64,000 bases of DNA from Reclinomonas americana ATCC 50394. Taxonomy: Eukaryota; Jakobida; Jakobea; Jakobida. Where the stretch lies: contig PS015009.1 of assembly GCA_048213135.1 (NCBI GenBank), positions 1,922,001-1,986,000 on the forward strand. Reading direction: 5' to 3'. The translations under genes were made by a program, and so were the position numbers. Of the stretch, positions 44,761 to 54,419 are shown piece by piece (the stretch's first letter is position 1; each line of letters opens with the position of its first letter). The notes under the pieces are model-generated. The model did not search any database, was not told where the DNA came from, and saw nothing but the letters and a program-made list of their open reading frames with translations.

Positions 44761-44848
44761 ATCACAATCCTTTCTTCGCATAGTTGAAGTTTCGTGAAAG
44801 GGAAGAGATTGGTTCCTTCCCGGCGGCGGCCCGTTTCGGCAATTATCC

Positions 44849-44856
44849 TATCTTTG
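44849..44856 (+). promoter_or_regulatory. -7 box in the leader of the PAS kinase gene
   Basis: TATCTTTG matches TAnnTTTG. It lies 202 bases before the kinase ATG at 45058 and 5 bases before a 35-codon frame (44862-44969). The 297-base gene-free stretch 44761-45057 also holds the two inverted repeats listed next. Confidence 0.45.
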
Positions 44857-44957
44857 AACGGATGGTTGCCGGGCGGGCTTACCGTTTTGGTAAACGCCCT
44901 ATCCGGCGGCCGGGCTGTTATTCATCCAATATCCTGGATAAGATCGGTAAAGAGATT

Positions 44958-45021
44958 GTTTATCAATAATTTTTGTATATTGATAAACGCTCAAATGGGA
45001 TTTTCTATACAGGCTTGAGCG
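44958..45021. other. Two tandem inverted repeats upstream of the PAS kinase
   Basis: GTTTATCAAT (44958-44967) and ATTGATAAAC (44979-44988) form a perfect 10-bp arm pair. CGCTCAA (44988-44994) and TTGAGCG (45015-45021) form a second, 7-bp pair directly adjoining. They lie 37-100 bases before the ATG at 45058 and may be an operator or an RNA structure. Confidence 0.6.
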
Positions 45022-45057
45022 TATACAGCATAGCATTTTATTCAATCTGAATTGCTG

Positions 45058-48000
45058 ATGAAAAAAATCTCAACCAGGTCTTATATCATTATCGGTTTTC
45101 TGGTAGCACTGTCTTTTGTCGGCTATTTTGTATGGGCCACCTACAGGAATATGCGGCAGACGGAGACGGAAAGCCGTAATGTAAAGTCCGCCCTTCAAAC
45201 CCTTCTTCTGCTGGAGTCCACTTTAAACGACATGCAGGAACTGGAGAGCGGACAGCGGGGGTATCTCATATCCGGAAAGGAAAATTTTCTTAATGCCTAC
45301 CACGAAAGCCTTGCCCAGGTGGCTATTGACACTTCCGCCATTAACCAGCTCGATCAGAATGATTCCGTTGACCAGCATGAAATAGCACACCTGCAATCCC
45401 TCATCCGGGATAAGATCAGTTTCAGCGAACACGTTATTGATGCACGTAATACGATCGGCTACGACTCCGCGGCCTATATGGTACAAACGGAAAGGGGAAA
45501 AAAACTCATGGACAGTATCCGCAAAGTTATTTTTACCCTGGAAGATGAAGATCGTACCCTGCTGCAGCAATCCAACAAACTCCGTTCACAGACCGCATCC
45601 CAAACGGCACGGGAGTTTTTCATTATGGCCGCGGCCTTCTTTCTTATTCTCATCGGCTGTTTCCTGATTATCGACAGAAATATTAAAAAGCGAAGCCGTG
45701 CGGAAGATATGCTCCGGTACAATGCTTCACTGGTAGAGAATGTGTCCGACGCTATTTTTTCCATCGATCCTTATTTTGTTATCCGCAGCTGGAATAAAGG
45801 GGCCGAACATATTTACGGGTGGTCTGCAGAGGAAGCTATAGGCAAACACGCGGAAATATTATTGCATACCATTCACCAGGGTGCCCCGCTCCAGGAGCTG
45901 ATGCAGCAGTTTGAAACAGATGGTTTCATCAATACGGAAGTAATACAGCAGAATAAGGCTGGAGACAAACTGCATGTACTGGTAAGTTCCTCCGCCATAT
46001 TCGATGACAACGGAACCATTACCGGTGCTGTTGTGGTAAACCGCGATGTAACAGAAGCCAAAAAAGCGGCACAGCAGATCAACTACCTCGCCGGCCTGGT
46101 GGCCCAGAGTGGGGATGCTATTATTTCTACCGATCTCAATTTTACTATACACAGCTGGAACAAGGGCGCTGAAGAAATGTATGGATATATGGAAGAGGAA
46201 GCTATAAATGAGAACTTCCTCGATCTCCTGCAAACCCAGCGCACCCAGCAGCAACGCGACCAGGTTATTGGTGTACTCATACAGTCGGGATACTTTATGG
46301 AAGAGTTGGTGTACATGAAGAAAAATGGCGATCCCATCACTGTACAAGCCTCGTATTCCGTTATGCGGAATGAACGGCACGAGATATCCGGTTGCGTAGT
46401 GGTGCACCGCGATATTACCGAGCGCAAACGCCTTGAAGAGCGGATCGTTTACCTGGCCAACTTACTTGAACAGACGAATGAGGCTATTTACTCCATGGAC
46501 AGTGAGGGTATTGTGATCAGCTGGAATAAAGGCGCCGAGCAGATATATATGGTTCCGCGTAAAGAAGCCATTGGCAAGCCGGTGGGCGATCTTACCGGTT
46601 TTCATCCAACAGAAGAGCAGGTGAACGAGATCATGAATGAGATAGAGAGATCGGGAAGCTGGAGTATAGAAAGATCGATCAGGGACGAGAACGGGGCGCA
46701 ACGGTACCTCGCCATCTCGCTTACAAAAATGAGAAGTGGTGCTGATGAGCCCGGTGGTTATGTCGCCGTGGCTAAAGACATTACTGATATCCGCAAATTA
46801 AGAGAGCAGCTCCAGCAGTTCAACGAAGAACTGGAAGAACAGGTAAAACTGAAAACCACGCAACTGCGCAAATCGGAAGAAAAATACCGCTCCATGATCG
46901 AGCAGGCGACTGATGGTATCATTATTTATTCTTTCGACGGGGTGATACACGAATTCAATACCAGCGCCTACCGGCTGGCAGGTTATACCAGGCAGGAGTT
47001 TGAAAAGCTGACGGTACTGGACATGCTGTATGAGAAAGAAATGGTAGTCAACCCATCCGTGTATGAAAAAATATTGTCGGGTAAGCCCGCGCTGTTCAAC
47101 AGAAAATTCCTGAAAAAAGACGGATCGGTAGTGGAGATGGAACTCAGTGCTGTTTTGCTGGCCGATGGAAAAGTACTGGCTTTCATCCGTGATATCTCCG
47201 AAAGAAAAATGATCGAGGCCAGGATCATGGAAAGTGAAGAAAGATACCGTACCCTGGTGGAACAGGCGTCTGACGGCATCTTTATTTCCGATAGCAGCGG
47301 TAATTACATTGAAGTGAACGACAGCGCCTGCAAATTATTAGGGTATAGCCGCGAAGAGCTGCTTACCATGAGCGGGAAAGACATACTCAGCGATCCGGTG
47401 GATGTTGACCGGCTGGAAGAAAGATATCATGAACTGCGTACGGGCAAATCGTTTACCAGTGAAAGGGAACTGAAACGGAAAGACGGTTCCATCATATTCG
47501 TGGAAACGAATGGTAAGATGCTTCACGATGGCCGTTTTATGGGCATCCTGAGAGATATCACCGAACGGAAAAAAGTAGCGGAGAAACTGCGCTATGCAAG
47601 TGAGCGTTACCGGGAGATTGTAAAAGCTACCAACGACGGGCTCTGGGAAATGGAGCTGCCCAGCCGGGAATCGTGGTGGAGCGACGCGTTGTATAAGATC
47701 AGCGGTGTTGACGCTTCGCTCGACTCTACGGAAATGGCCTGGTTATCGAAAGTACATCCCGCAGACAGGGAGCGTGTACTGGGTAACCTCGACCAGGTGA
47801 TCGACAATAAAGAAACCGAATGGTCCATCGAATACCGCATGCTGCCCAGGGAAGACACAGAACTGATTGTACTGGACCGGGGCTTTGTGATATATGATGA
47901 ACAGCAGCAACCTATACGTGTATTCGGGTCTGTTACCGACATCACGGAAAGAAAACGCATAGAGAACGAGATAAGAAAAAGTGAAGAGAATTACAGGACG

Positions 48001-49788
48001 ATCATTGAACAGGCATCCGACGGCATCTTCATTATCGACAGGGATGTACAGCTTGTAGAGATCAACACAGCCGGCTGCAGGATGCTGGGTTATACCAAGG
48101 AAGAAATGCTGCAGCTGCATTATACGGATGTGATCCCCCGGGAAGAACTGGAACAAAACCCGCTGAAGCTGGGCAATATAGGCAGGGGCAATTCGGTGAT
48201 CAATGAAAGACGCATGATACGTAAAGACGGGTCGGAGATCATTGTGGAGATCAGCGCCAAAATGTTGTCGGACGGCAGGTTCCAGGCCATTGCCAGGGAT
48301 GTTACCCAAAGAAAGGCCGTTGAGATGGAACTCGTTCGTTCGCAGGAAAAATATGTCTCACTCATGAATACCATTGATGGTATTGTGTGGGAGGCAGATG
48401 CGCAGACGTTTGTGTTCAACTTTGTGAGCAAACAGGCAGAACGCCTGCTGGGTTATCCTACAGAGCGATGGACCGATGACCCCAATTTCTGGGCCGATCA
48501 TATTCATCCGGAAGACAGGAGCTGGGCTGTGCAATATTGTATGAGCAGCACCCGGGATAAGAAAGCGCATGAATTTGAATACCGGATGATCGCCGAGGAC
48601 GGCAGGATCATTTGGGTGCAGGATATTGTGACCGTGATCCTGGAAAACAACCAGCCCTCCCGCTTGCGGGGCATCATGGTGGATATCACGGAACGCAGGA
48701 AGGCCGAAGCCGAAGTGCAAAAAGTGAACGAGCTCTTTAACCTGGTGACCAAGGCTACCAGCGATATTGTATGGGACCTCAACCTCCACAATTACCGCCT
48801 TTGGTGGAATGATAATTTCTATACCCTGCTGGGTTACCCGCCAAGCGATGAAGGCACTCACTTTAACGACTGGGTCAACGGTATTCATGAAGAGGAAAGA
48901 GAAGAAGTAGTGAAAGGCATACTGGAAGCCATCAGCAATGGCGGCGACCAGTGGGCACAGGAGTACCGGTTCCGGAAAGCGGATGGCAGTTTTGTAAACA
49001 TTTACGACCGTGGCTATATCATGCATGACCCTTCCGGCAAGGCATACCGGATGATCGGTTCCATGATCGATATAACGGAAATGAAAAAGGCGGAAGAGAA
49101 ACTGCAGCAGTCCTACCGGGAGATAAGGGCCCTCGCTTCCAACCTGGAACGGATCAGGGAAGAAGAGCGCACCAGCATTTCACGCGAAATACATGATGAA
49201 CTCGGGCAACAGCTGACCGGCTTTAAAATGGACCTGTACTGGCTGAACCGGAGGATCAAAAATGAAGATCCGGAGATCAAACAAAAAATGCAGGCTTCCC
49301 TATTACTGGTGGATGAAACCATTAAAACGGTGAGGAAAATAGCGACCGAACTGCGTCCCAGTATCCTTGATGACCTGGGCCTGGTGGCTGCGCTGGAATG
49401 GCAGAGCGAGGAATTTGAAAAAAGATATGGTATTACGGTAAACTTTGTGGGCGCCATGGAAGGGCAGATGTTAAACTCTTCTGTATCAACAGCTTTGTTC
49501 CGTATTTACCAGGAATTGCTGACCAATGTGGCCCGTCATTCCAGGGCCGATGTGGTGGAAGCCTCTATGTATGTTGATCATAACCATTTATATTTGACAG
49601 TTACAGATAATGGTTCAGGATTTGAAGTATCCAATATCAGTAGTAAAAAGACGCTGGGTCTCCTGGGAATAAAGGAGCGCACCTTTTTGCTTGGCGGACA
49701 ATACGAGATCAGGAGCAAGCCTGGTGAAGGTACAACGGTAGTCATATCCGTACCACTTGCAGAGAACAACGAACCGTTTAAAACCTAG
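45058..49788 (+). CDS. Nine-PAS sensor histidine kinase (HisKA_3 type)
   Basis: The ATG at 45058 is preferred to an in-frame TTG 6 bases upstream and gives 1576 residues. TM1 (residues 8-28), a CHASE3-like sensor (about 30-185) and TM2 (about 187-207) are followed by nine PAS domains between about residues 220 and 1345. Their markers include WNKGAEHIYGW, WNKGAEEMYGY, YRLAGYTRQEF, CKLLGYSREEL, CRMLGYTKEEM and three PAS_3-type copies. The kinase core has His 1379 in SREIHDELGQQL and an HATPase_c domain with TNVARHSRA and DNGSGFE. Its NarL-type regulator is encoded 3 bases downstream. It probably integrates redox, light or small-ligand signals; the ligands are unknown. Confidence 0.94.
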   Translation: MKKISTRSYIIIGFLVALSFVGYFVWATYRNMRQTETESRNVKSALQTLLLLESTLNDMQELESGQRGYLISGKENFLNAYHESLAQVAIDTSAINQLDQNDSVDQHEIAHLQSLIRDKISFSEHVIDARNTIGYDSAAYMVQTERGKKLMDSIRKVIFTLEDEDRTLLQQSNKLRSQTASQTAREFFIMAAAFFLILIGCFLIIDRNIKKRSRAEDMLRYNASLVENVSDAIFSIDPYFVIRSWNKGAEHIYGWSAEEAIGKHAEILLHTIHQGAPLQELMQQFETDGFINTEVIQQNKAGDKLHVLVSSSAIFDDNGTITGAVVVNRDVTEAKKAAQQINYLAGLVAQSGDAIISTDLNFTIHSWNKGAEEMYGYMEEEAINENFLDLLQTQRTQQQRDQVIGVLIQSGYFMEELVYMKKNGDPITVQASYSVMRNERHEISGCVVVHRDITERKRLEERIVYLANLLEQTNEAIYSMDSEGIVISWNKGAEQIYMVPRKEAIGKPVGDLTGFHPTEEQVNEIMNEIERSGSWSIERSIRDENGAQRYLAISLTKMRSGADEPGGYVAVAKDITDIRKLREQLQQFNEELEEQVKLKTTQLRKSEEKYRSMIEQATDGIIIYSFDGVIHEFNTSAYRLAGYTRQEFEKLTVLDMLYEKEMVVNPSVYEKILSGKPALFNRKFLKKDGSVVEMELSAVLLADGKVLAFIRDISERKMIEARIMESEERYRTLVEQASDGIFISDSSGNYIEVNDSACKLLGYSREELLTMSGKDILSDPVDVDRLEERYHELRTGKSFTSERELKRKDGSIIFVETNGKMLHDGRFMGILRDITERKKVAEKLRYASERYREIVKATNDGLWEMELPSRESWWSDALYKISGVDASLDSTEMAWLSKVHPADRERVLGNLDQVIDNKETEWSIEYRMLPREDTELIVLDRGFVIYDEQQQPIRVFGSVTDITERKRIENEIRKSEENYRTIIEQASDGIFIIDRDVQLVEINTAGCRMLGYTKEEMLQLHYTDVIPREELEQNPLKLGNIGRGNSVINERRMIRKDGSEIIVEISAKMLSDGRFQAIARDVTQRKAVEMELVRSQEKYVSLMNTIDGIVWEADAQTFVFNFVSKQAERLLGYPTERWTDDPNFWADHIHPEDRSWAVQYCMSSTRDKKAHEFEYRMIAEDGRIIWVQDIVTVILENNQPSRLRGIMVDITERRKAEAEVQKVNELFNLVTKATSDIVWDLNLHNYRLWWNDNFYTLLGYPPSDEGTHFNDWVNGIHEEEREEVVKGILEAISNGGDQWAQEYRFRKADGSFVNIYDRGYIMHDPSGKAYRMIGSMIDITEMKKAEEKLQQSYREIRALASNLERIREEERTSISREIHDELGQQLTGFKMDLYWLNRRIKNEDPEIKQKMQASLLLVDETIKTVRKIATELRPSILDDLGLVAALEWQSEEFEKRYGITVNFVGAMEGQMLNSSVSTALFRIYQELLTNVARHSRADVVEASMYVDHNHLYLTVTDNGSGFEVSNISSKKTLGLLGIKERTFLLGGQYEIRSKPGEGTTVVISVPLAENNEPFKT

Positions 49789-49791
49789 CAC

Positions 49792-50421
49792 ATGATCCGG
49801 ATACTGATAGCGGATGATCATACCGTGGTGCGGCGTGGTCTGAAACAGATCCTGCTGGAAGAATTTCCTTCAGCCCATATTGAAGACGTGTCTGACGCGG
49901 AAGAGATGGTGCGAAAGGTAATGTCCTCCCCCTGGGATGTAGTCGTAAGTGATCTTTCCATGCCCGGGCGGAGCGGTCTTGACGCACTCCAGCAGATCAA
50001 GCACAGTTACCCCAACCTGCCGGTCCTCATCCTGAGCATACATCCCGAAGAACATTATGCGCTACGTGTACTGAAGGCCGGCGCCTCCGGCTACCTGAGC
50101 AAAGACACGGCTTCAGACGAGCTGGTAAAAGCAGTGAAGAAAGTATTGCTCGGAAAAAAATACATTTCACCCACAGTAGCGGAGAACCTGGCTGATACCC
50201 TTTCCTCCGGCGCCGAAAAGTTGCCTCATGAGACTTTGTCTGACCGTGAGTTTGACGTTATGAAACAACTGGCAGCAGGAAAATCCGTATCGGAAATCGC
50301 GGATATGCTGTCCCTGAGTGTTACCACCATCAGCACCTACAGGGCAAGGGTAATGACCAAGATGAACCTGAAGACCAACCCGGATCTGACCAAGTATGCC
50401 CTGGAACATAAACTGATGTAA
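49792..50421 (+). CDS. NarL/FixJ-type response regulator
   Basis: This 209-residue protein has a receiver with Asp 54 in VVVSDLSMPGRSG and Lys in YLSKDTASDEL. A LuxR-type helix-turn-helix (LSDREFDVMKQLAAGKSVSEIADMLSLSVTTISTYRARVMTKM, shown from its ends) binds DNA. The gene starts 3 bases after the nine-PAS kinase stop, so the two are an operon and a cognate pair. Targets are unknown; the efflux genes upstream and the acyl-CoA synthetase downstream are not obviously linked. Confidence 0.95.
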   Translation: MIRILIADDHTVVRRGLKQILLEEFPSAHIEDVSDAEEMVRKVMSSPWDVVVSDLSMPGRSGLDALQQIKHSYPNLPVLILSIHPEEHYALRVLKAGASGYLSKDTASDELVKAVKKVLLGKKYISPTVAENLADTLSSGAEKLPHETLSDREFDVMKQLAAGKSVSEIADMLSLSVTTISTYRARVMTKMNLKTNPDLTKYALEHKLM

Positions 50422-50513
50422 AACCACCGGTTTCGCCGTGTCGTTTTTTTTCTACATTTCCTGTCAAGCCCGGTCTACACGCATAAATTATAGGTTATAT
50501 ATCTTGTGGCAGC

Positions 50514-50906
50514 ATGATGATGGAGTCTACACATAAACTATCCATACTCATTGTTGATGATTCTGATCTTATAATCAATCGCCTTATGGAAATGCTTTCG
50601 GGGCTGGAGGAAGTAAGCAAAGTGATCGCTGCTGAAGATTACGAAAGCGCCGTACATCAATTGAACACATCAACGGTACATGTGGCCTTGCTGGATATTC
50701 ATCTTCCCGGTAAGAACGGGATTGAATTGCTGCGTTATATCGGTCAGTGTTACCCGGGTGTGCAATCGATCATGCTGACCAATATGACGAGCAGTCATCA
50801 TAAAAAAGCATGTGCGGAAGCCGGGGCGATGCACTTTATCGACAAGTCAAAAGCATTTGAACAGATACCGGAAATACTAAGGAACATAAAACCCGGCCTG
50901 TCTTAA
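50514..50906 (+). CDS. Single-domain response regulator (REC only)
   Basis: This 130-residue protein is a receiver domain alone: LIVDDSDLI at 12-20, Asp 61 in VALLDIHLPGKNG, the switch Thr region in IMLTNMTSS and the conserved Lys in HFIDKSKAF. There is no output domain. It lies 92 bases after the NarL-type regulator gene and may receive phosphate from the nine-PAS kinase as a sink or relay. Three ATG codons in a row occur at the start; the first is used. Confidence 0.9.
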   Translation: MMMESTHKLSILIVDDSDLIINRLMEMLSGLEEVSKVIAAEDYESAVHQLNTSTVHVALLDIHLPGKNGIELLRYIGQCYPGVQSIMLTNMTSSHHKKACAEAGAMHFIDKSKAFEQIPEILRNIKPGLS

Positions 50907-50993
50907 GATATGCATCTATGATCTACCACCACTCCTGGCAAGGATTTGATTTGCCTTGAACCAATTCCTGGAAAATACTACGAGTTAATTCGA

Positions 50994-51021
50994 GGGATGC
51001 CTGTACAGGTGTCCCTTTTTT
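50994..51021 (+). terminator. Intrinsic terminator of the PAS-kinase operon
   Basis: GGGATGCCT (50994-51002), loop GTAC and AGGTGTCCC (51007-51015) form a stem with two G-T pairs, followed by six T. It lies 88 bases after the REC-only gene stop. Confidence 0.8.
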
Positions 51022-51061
51022 ATTAAATGAAGGAATTAATGAATGAAAGAGTGAAGGAATG

Positions 51062-51120
51062 AAAAAAGGGATGAAAGAATCCGGCGCAGTTGAATTCTTT
51101 CATCCCTTCATTTATTTTTT
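51062..51120. terminator. Long-stem terminator of the acyl-CoA synthetase gene
   Basis: AAGGGATGAAAGAAT (51066-51080) and ATTCTTTCATCCCTT (51094-51108) make a perfect 15-bp stem with a 13-base loop. On the minus strand it is followed by a T run (51067-51062) just past the stop at 51125. The preceding 51030-51060 is ATGAAGGAAT-type simple sequence. Confidence 0.85.
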
Positions 51121-51124
51121 ATGC

Positions 51125-52912
51125 TTAATGATATATTCTTTCTACGGCGTCCCTGTACTTCTCCATTACGACTTTACGTTTAAGGCTCATTTTCGGAGTC
51201 AGTTCGCCGGTATCGATACCCCATTCATGCGGCAGCAGTTCGAATTTTTTTACCTGTTCCACGTGGTTGAAAAAGTTATTAAAAGAGTCGATGATCTCAC
51301 GGTAAAGACCCAGCACCTGCGGGTTGTGGATGACATCTTCATTAGTGGTGAAGGCGATGTCTTTATGCTTCATCCACTCTTTCAGGTTGGGAAAAGAAGG
51401 TACGATGAGCGCCCCCACAAATTTCTGGTCGGCACCCACTACCATGATCTGTTCCACAAAGGGGCTTTCCTTCATTTTATTTTCAATGGCCTGCGGCGCC
51501 ACATACTTGCCACCGCTGGTTTTGAACAGTTCTTTTTTGCGGTCCGTGATCTTTAAGAATTTGTCATCTACCCACACGCCTATGTCGCCGGTGTGCAACC
51601 ACCCGTTGATGATCGTTTCCGCGGTAAGGTCCGGGCGCTTGTAATAACCCATCATTACACTGGGGCCTTTTACACAGATCTCGCCATCGGCCTCAATTTT
51701 TACTTCCTGCCCTTCTATCGGAAGTCCGACTGTACCAAAACGGGTACCGCCTTTCTTCTTGCAGTTCACGCTGATCACGGGGCTGTTCTCTGTTGGGCCG
51801 TAACCTTCATAAATAGGTACCTGTGCGGCGGTGAATATCCTGATGAGTTTTACCTGGCAGGCGGCTCCACCTGTAACAACGGTGACTACATTATTACCCA
51901 GCGCTTCCCGCCATTTGCTGAAGATGAGTTTATTGGCCAGCGATAATTGCATGCGGTACCAGATGGAACCCCGGTTCACATTGTCGTATTGTTCGGCCAG
52001 GCCAACGGCCCAGTAAAAAAGTTTTCTTTTAATGCCGGTCAATTCCGCACCTTTCTGCATGATGCGTTCGTACACTTTTTCCAAAAGACGGGGAACGGTA
52101 CAGAACAGGTGAGGTTTTACTTCTTTAAGGTTATCGCCAATGGTATCGAGGCTTTCAGCATAATAAATGGAAATGCCGCTGGTGATATAGATGTACGACA
52201 CCATTCTTTCGAATATGTGGTTGAGCGGTAAAAAGCTCAGTACCCTCGATTGCGGGCTGTCTTCAAAAGGAAAAGTATTTTTCGAATTGATCACATTCGT
52301 CACAATGTTGCGATGACTCAGCATAACGCCTTTGGGAGTGCCTGTTGTACCCGAGGTATAAATGATGGTGGCGCAATGTTCTGCTTCAATAGTGGATTTT
52401 ACCTGTTCCAGTCGGGCGGTTTCAGCAGCATCTGCAGGAGAAATCAGCGTATTCCAGTCGGCAGCACCAGGCAGCGGGTCAAAGCTGTAGAGGTCCTTGA
52501 TGCTGGGCACTTTGTCGCGGATGCTGTTTACTTTATCGAGTATGTCCTGCCCGCTGAGGAATACATACTTAACCGCGGCATCGTTAAAAATGAACTCGAG
52601 TTCATTCACATTGGTGGTAGGGTAGATCGGGCAAAGCGCCACACCTGTTTGCTGGCAGGCAAGATCAAGCATCAGCCATTCGGGCCGGTTGCGGGAAATA
52701 ACCGCCACTTTATCCTGGTTCTCGATCTTCATGTCGTGACCGCTCAAACCCAGGCGTAACAGTCCTGCACTCAGCCGGTCTACGGTTTCTTTTACCGTTG
52801 CCGTGCTGTAGGCAGTCCATTCGCCATGCTCCTTACCGGCAAGCATATCGCTCTTGGGAAACTTCTTCAGCTGAAAATCTATACAGTCAAATAATCTGGA
52901 ATGTTCATTCAT
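51125..52912 (-). CDS. Long-chain acyl-CoA synthetase (AMP-binding)
   Basis: The ATG at 52912 (the frame extends 6 bases further only to a TTG) gives 595 residues. The AMP-binding P-loop is TIIYTSGTTGTPKGVMLSH. GYGPTENSPVIS, GWLHTGDIGVW and FKTSGGKYVAPQAIENKM (with the C-terminal catalytic Lys region) complete the ANL-family set. It matches long-chain fatty-acid CoA ligases of the FadD15 kind and activates fatty acids for oxidation or lipid synthesis. The 2TM gene lies 27 bases upstream on the same strand and is probably co-transcribed. Confidence 0.94.
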   Translation of the reverse strand: MNEHSRLFDCIDFQLKKFPKSDMLAGKEHGEWTAYSTATVKETVDRLSAGLLRLGLSGHDMKIENQDKVAVISRNRPEWLMLDLACQQTGVALCPIYPTTNVNELEFIFNDAAVKYVFLSGQDILDKVNSIRDKVPSIKDLYSFDPLPGAADWNTLISPADAAETARLEQVKSTIEAEHCATIIYTSGTTGTPKGVMLSHRNIVTNVINSKNTFPFEDSPQSRVLSFLPLNHIFERMVSYIYITSGISIYYAESLDTIGDNLKEVKPHLFCTVPRLLEKVYERIMQKGAELTGIKRKLFYWAVGLAEQYDNVNRGSIWYRMQLSLANKLIFSKWREALGNNVVTVVTGGAACQVKLIRIFTAAQVPIYEGYGPTENSPVISVNCKKKGGTRFGTVGLPIEGQEVKIEADGEICVKGPSVMMGYYKRPDLTAETIINGWLHTGDIGVWVDDKFLKITDRKKELFKTSGGKYVAPQAIENKMKESPFVEQIMVVGADQKFVGALIVPSFPNLKEWMKHKDIAFTTNEDVIHNPQVLGLYREIIDSFNNFFNHVEQVKKFELLPHEWGIDTGELTPKMSLKRKVVMEKYRDAVERIYH

Positions 52913-52939
52913 ATGCAATCGTTCGTACGTATTCTGTTA

Positions 52940-53218
52940 TTACTGGCCTTTGTTTTTCAGGCGTTCGTATTCTCTTTCGGCCAGCGTATCCTTATCCGTT
53001 TTGTAGGCTTTCATGAATTTAAAGAACAGGCCTATGCCCAGGCCCAGCATTACCCAAAGCGGCCAGGGCATTTCTGTGTTAACGCCCCTGCGGCCTGCGG
53101 TAAAATACCAGATGGCCCAGCATATGGCTATAGTAACGGCGGCACCAAGCAGGCTGTTTTGAAATTCTGCCCTGCGTTTGGCGATCTGCCATAATTTTTC
53201 ATCGCGTTGCTCTTCCAT
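52940..53218 (-). CDS. 2TM-domain small membrane protein
   Basis: The ATG at 53218 gives 92 residues (the longer frame begins only with a TTG at 53239). Two membrane helices (NSLLGAAVTIAICWAIWYF and WPLWVMLGLGIGLFFKFMKAY) are flanked by charged ends, with IAKRRAEFQ before and EREYERLKNK after. This matches the 2TM domain family of Bacteroidota, of unknown function, also seen fused to LytTR regulators or kinases. It precedes the acyl-CoA synthetase gene by 27 bases. Confidence 0.85.
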   Translation of the reverse strand: MEEQRDEKLWQIAKRRAEFQNSLLGAAVTIAICWAIWYFTAGRRGVNTEMPWPLWVMLGLGIGLFFKFMKAYKTDKDTLAEREYERLKNKGQ

Positions 53219-53346
53219 GATAAATGGTTTTGCAAACAAGTTAATAAAAAAATAGTGAATTAGGGAGAGGTAGCTGCAATATGACGGTAAGTTACCCGCT
53301 AAGGCGGCGTTTCATCATATGATCCTCTTGCCCGGAGATGATGGAA

Positions 53347-54348
53347 TTAATGATAGTACTGGCCTGCGGGAATTTTGAATATCCTGCCTTTCTGGAAGCG
53401 GGTGAGTTCGTCGTATTCTTTGGCGTGCGTGCTGATCCAGTTCTGGTAGGCAGGCAGGTTTTGCGCCGCGGCAAATATCCATTGGTTGTAAGCTTCAAAC
53501 AGGCCGTTTTGCAGCAGTTGCTGTTGCAGTTCGAAAAGCTTGAACGGGTATTTGGTTTTGTATTCCTGCATCCAGTCGAGGATAAACCTTGTCCTGATCA
53601 TCGTCAGCGATTCGGCATTGATACCATTGCCCAACTGGCCTGACTGACGGTTCATCAGTTTAAGATAAGCGTTAATAAACCCGTTCTTTTTATTGTTGTT
53701 GTCTTTTTCAATGTCTGCACTCTGGAATAATTTTTTATAGCCCTCCAGTAAAATATTCTTGATTTCCGGTGCCTGGGCGCCCATGGGTTCAATGTTGAGG
53801 AAGATCTCACCGTATAACAGGCTCCATACCTTGTCGGTAGTGAAATAATAATATTTGCAGGCGTTGTAATAATTCTTTGAAAAACCGGGATCAGATTCTA
53901 TTCCTTTTTCCCATTGTTTGATGGCGTCGTAATCTTTCTGCGCCCACATCAGTTCGCCCAGTTCATTATACAGGGGGCCGCTCTGCGGGTATTTTTTGAT
54001 TCCTTTTTTAAGTGTTTTTTCTGCTTCCTTGGGATCTGCCAGGGCAATGTGAATATCTGCAGCCACCTGGAAACACTGGTCATCCGCGTCATTCCTTTCC
54101 AGCAGGGGTTTGTATACCTCAAGCGCTTTTTTATAATCCTTCGCGAAATAGTAGTTCAGTCCCAGATCTTTGCTGATCTCCAGGTTGCCAGGCTGCATCT
54201 GGCTTGCCCTGTTCAAAATGAGTATGGCATTAGGAAAATCGCCCTGGCGCATAAATTTGCGGGCATTTTCATGCAACTGTTTGGCGTCCTGTGCCAGGCT
54301 GGTGAGAAAAAGCCCGCTGAGGGCAATGAGAGAAACTATTTTTTTCAT
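53347..54348 (-). CDS. Secreted TPR-repeat protein
   Basis: The ATG at 54348 gives 333 residues with a signal peptide (MKKIVSLIALSGLFLTSLAQ); the earlier in-frame start adds five residues that weaken it. At least four TPR-like helical pairs follow between residues 20 and 160 (AILILNRASQMQPGNLEISKDLGLNYYFAKDYKKALEVY, read as two units). The C-terminal half is less regular. It is probably a periplasmic scaffold. No partner is evident. Confidence 0.82.
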   Translation of the reverse strand: MKKIVSLIALSGLFLTSLAQDAKQLHENARKFMRQGDFPNAILILNRASQMQPGNLEISKDLGLNYYFAKDYKKALEVYKPLLERNDADDQCFQVAADIHIALADPKEAEKTLKKGIKKYPQSGPLYNELGELMWAQKDYDAIKQWEKGIESDPGFSKNYYNACKYYYFTTDKVWSLLYGEIFLNIEPMGAQAPEIKNILLEGYKKLFQSADIEKDNNNKKNGFINAYLKLMNRQSGQLGNGINAESLTMIRTRFILDWMQEYKTKYPFKLFELQQQLLQNGLFEAYNQWIFAAAQNLPAYQNWISTHAKEYDELTRFQKGRIFKIPAGQYYH

Positions 54349-54419
54349 GAAATGATGATTCAAAATTTAATTCACCAGGCATTTGTGCGCAATATTCATG
54401 CCGCCATTCCGCAGACCCG

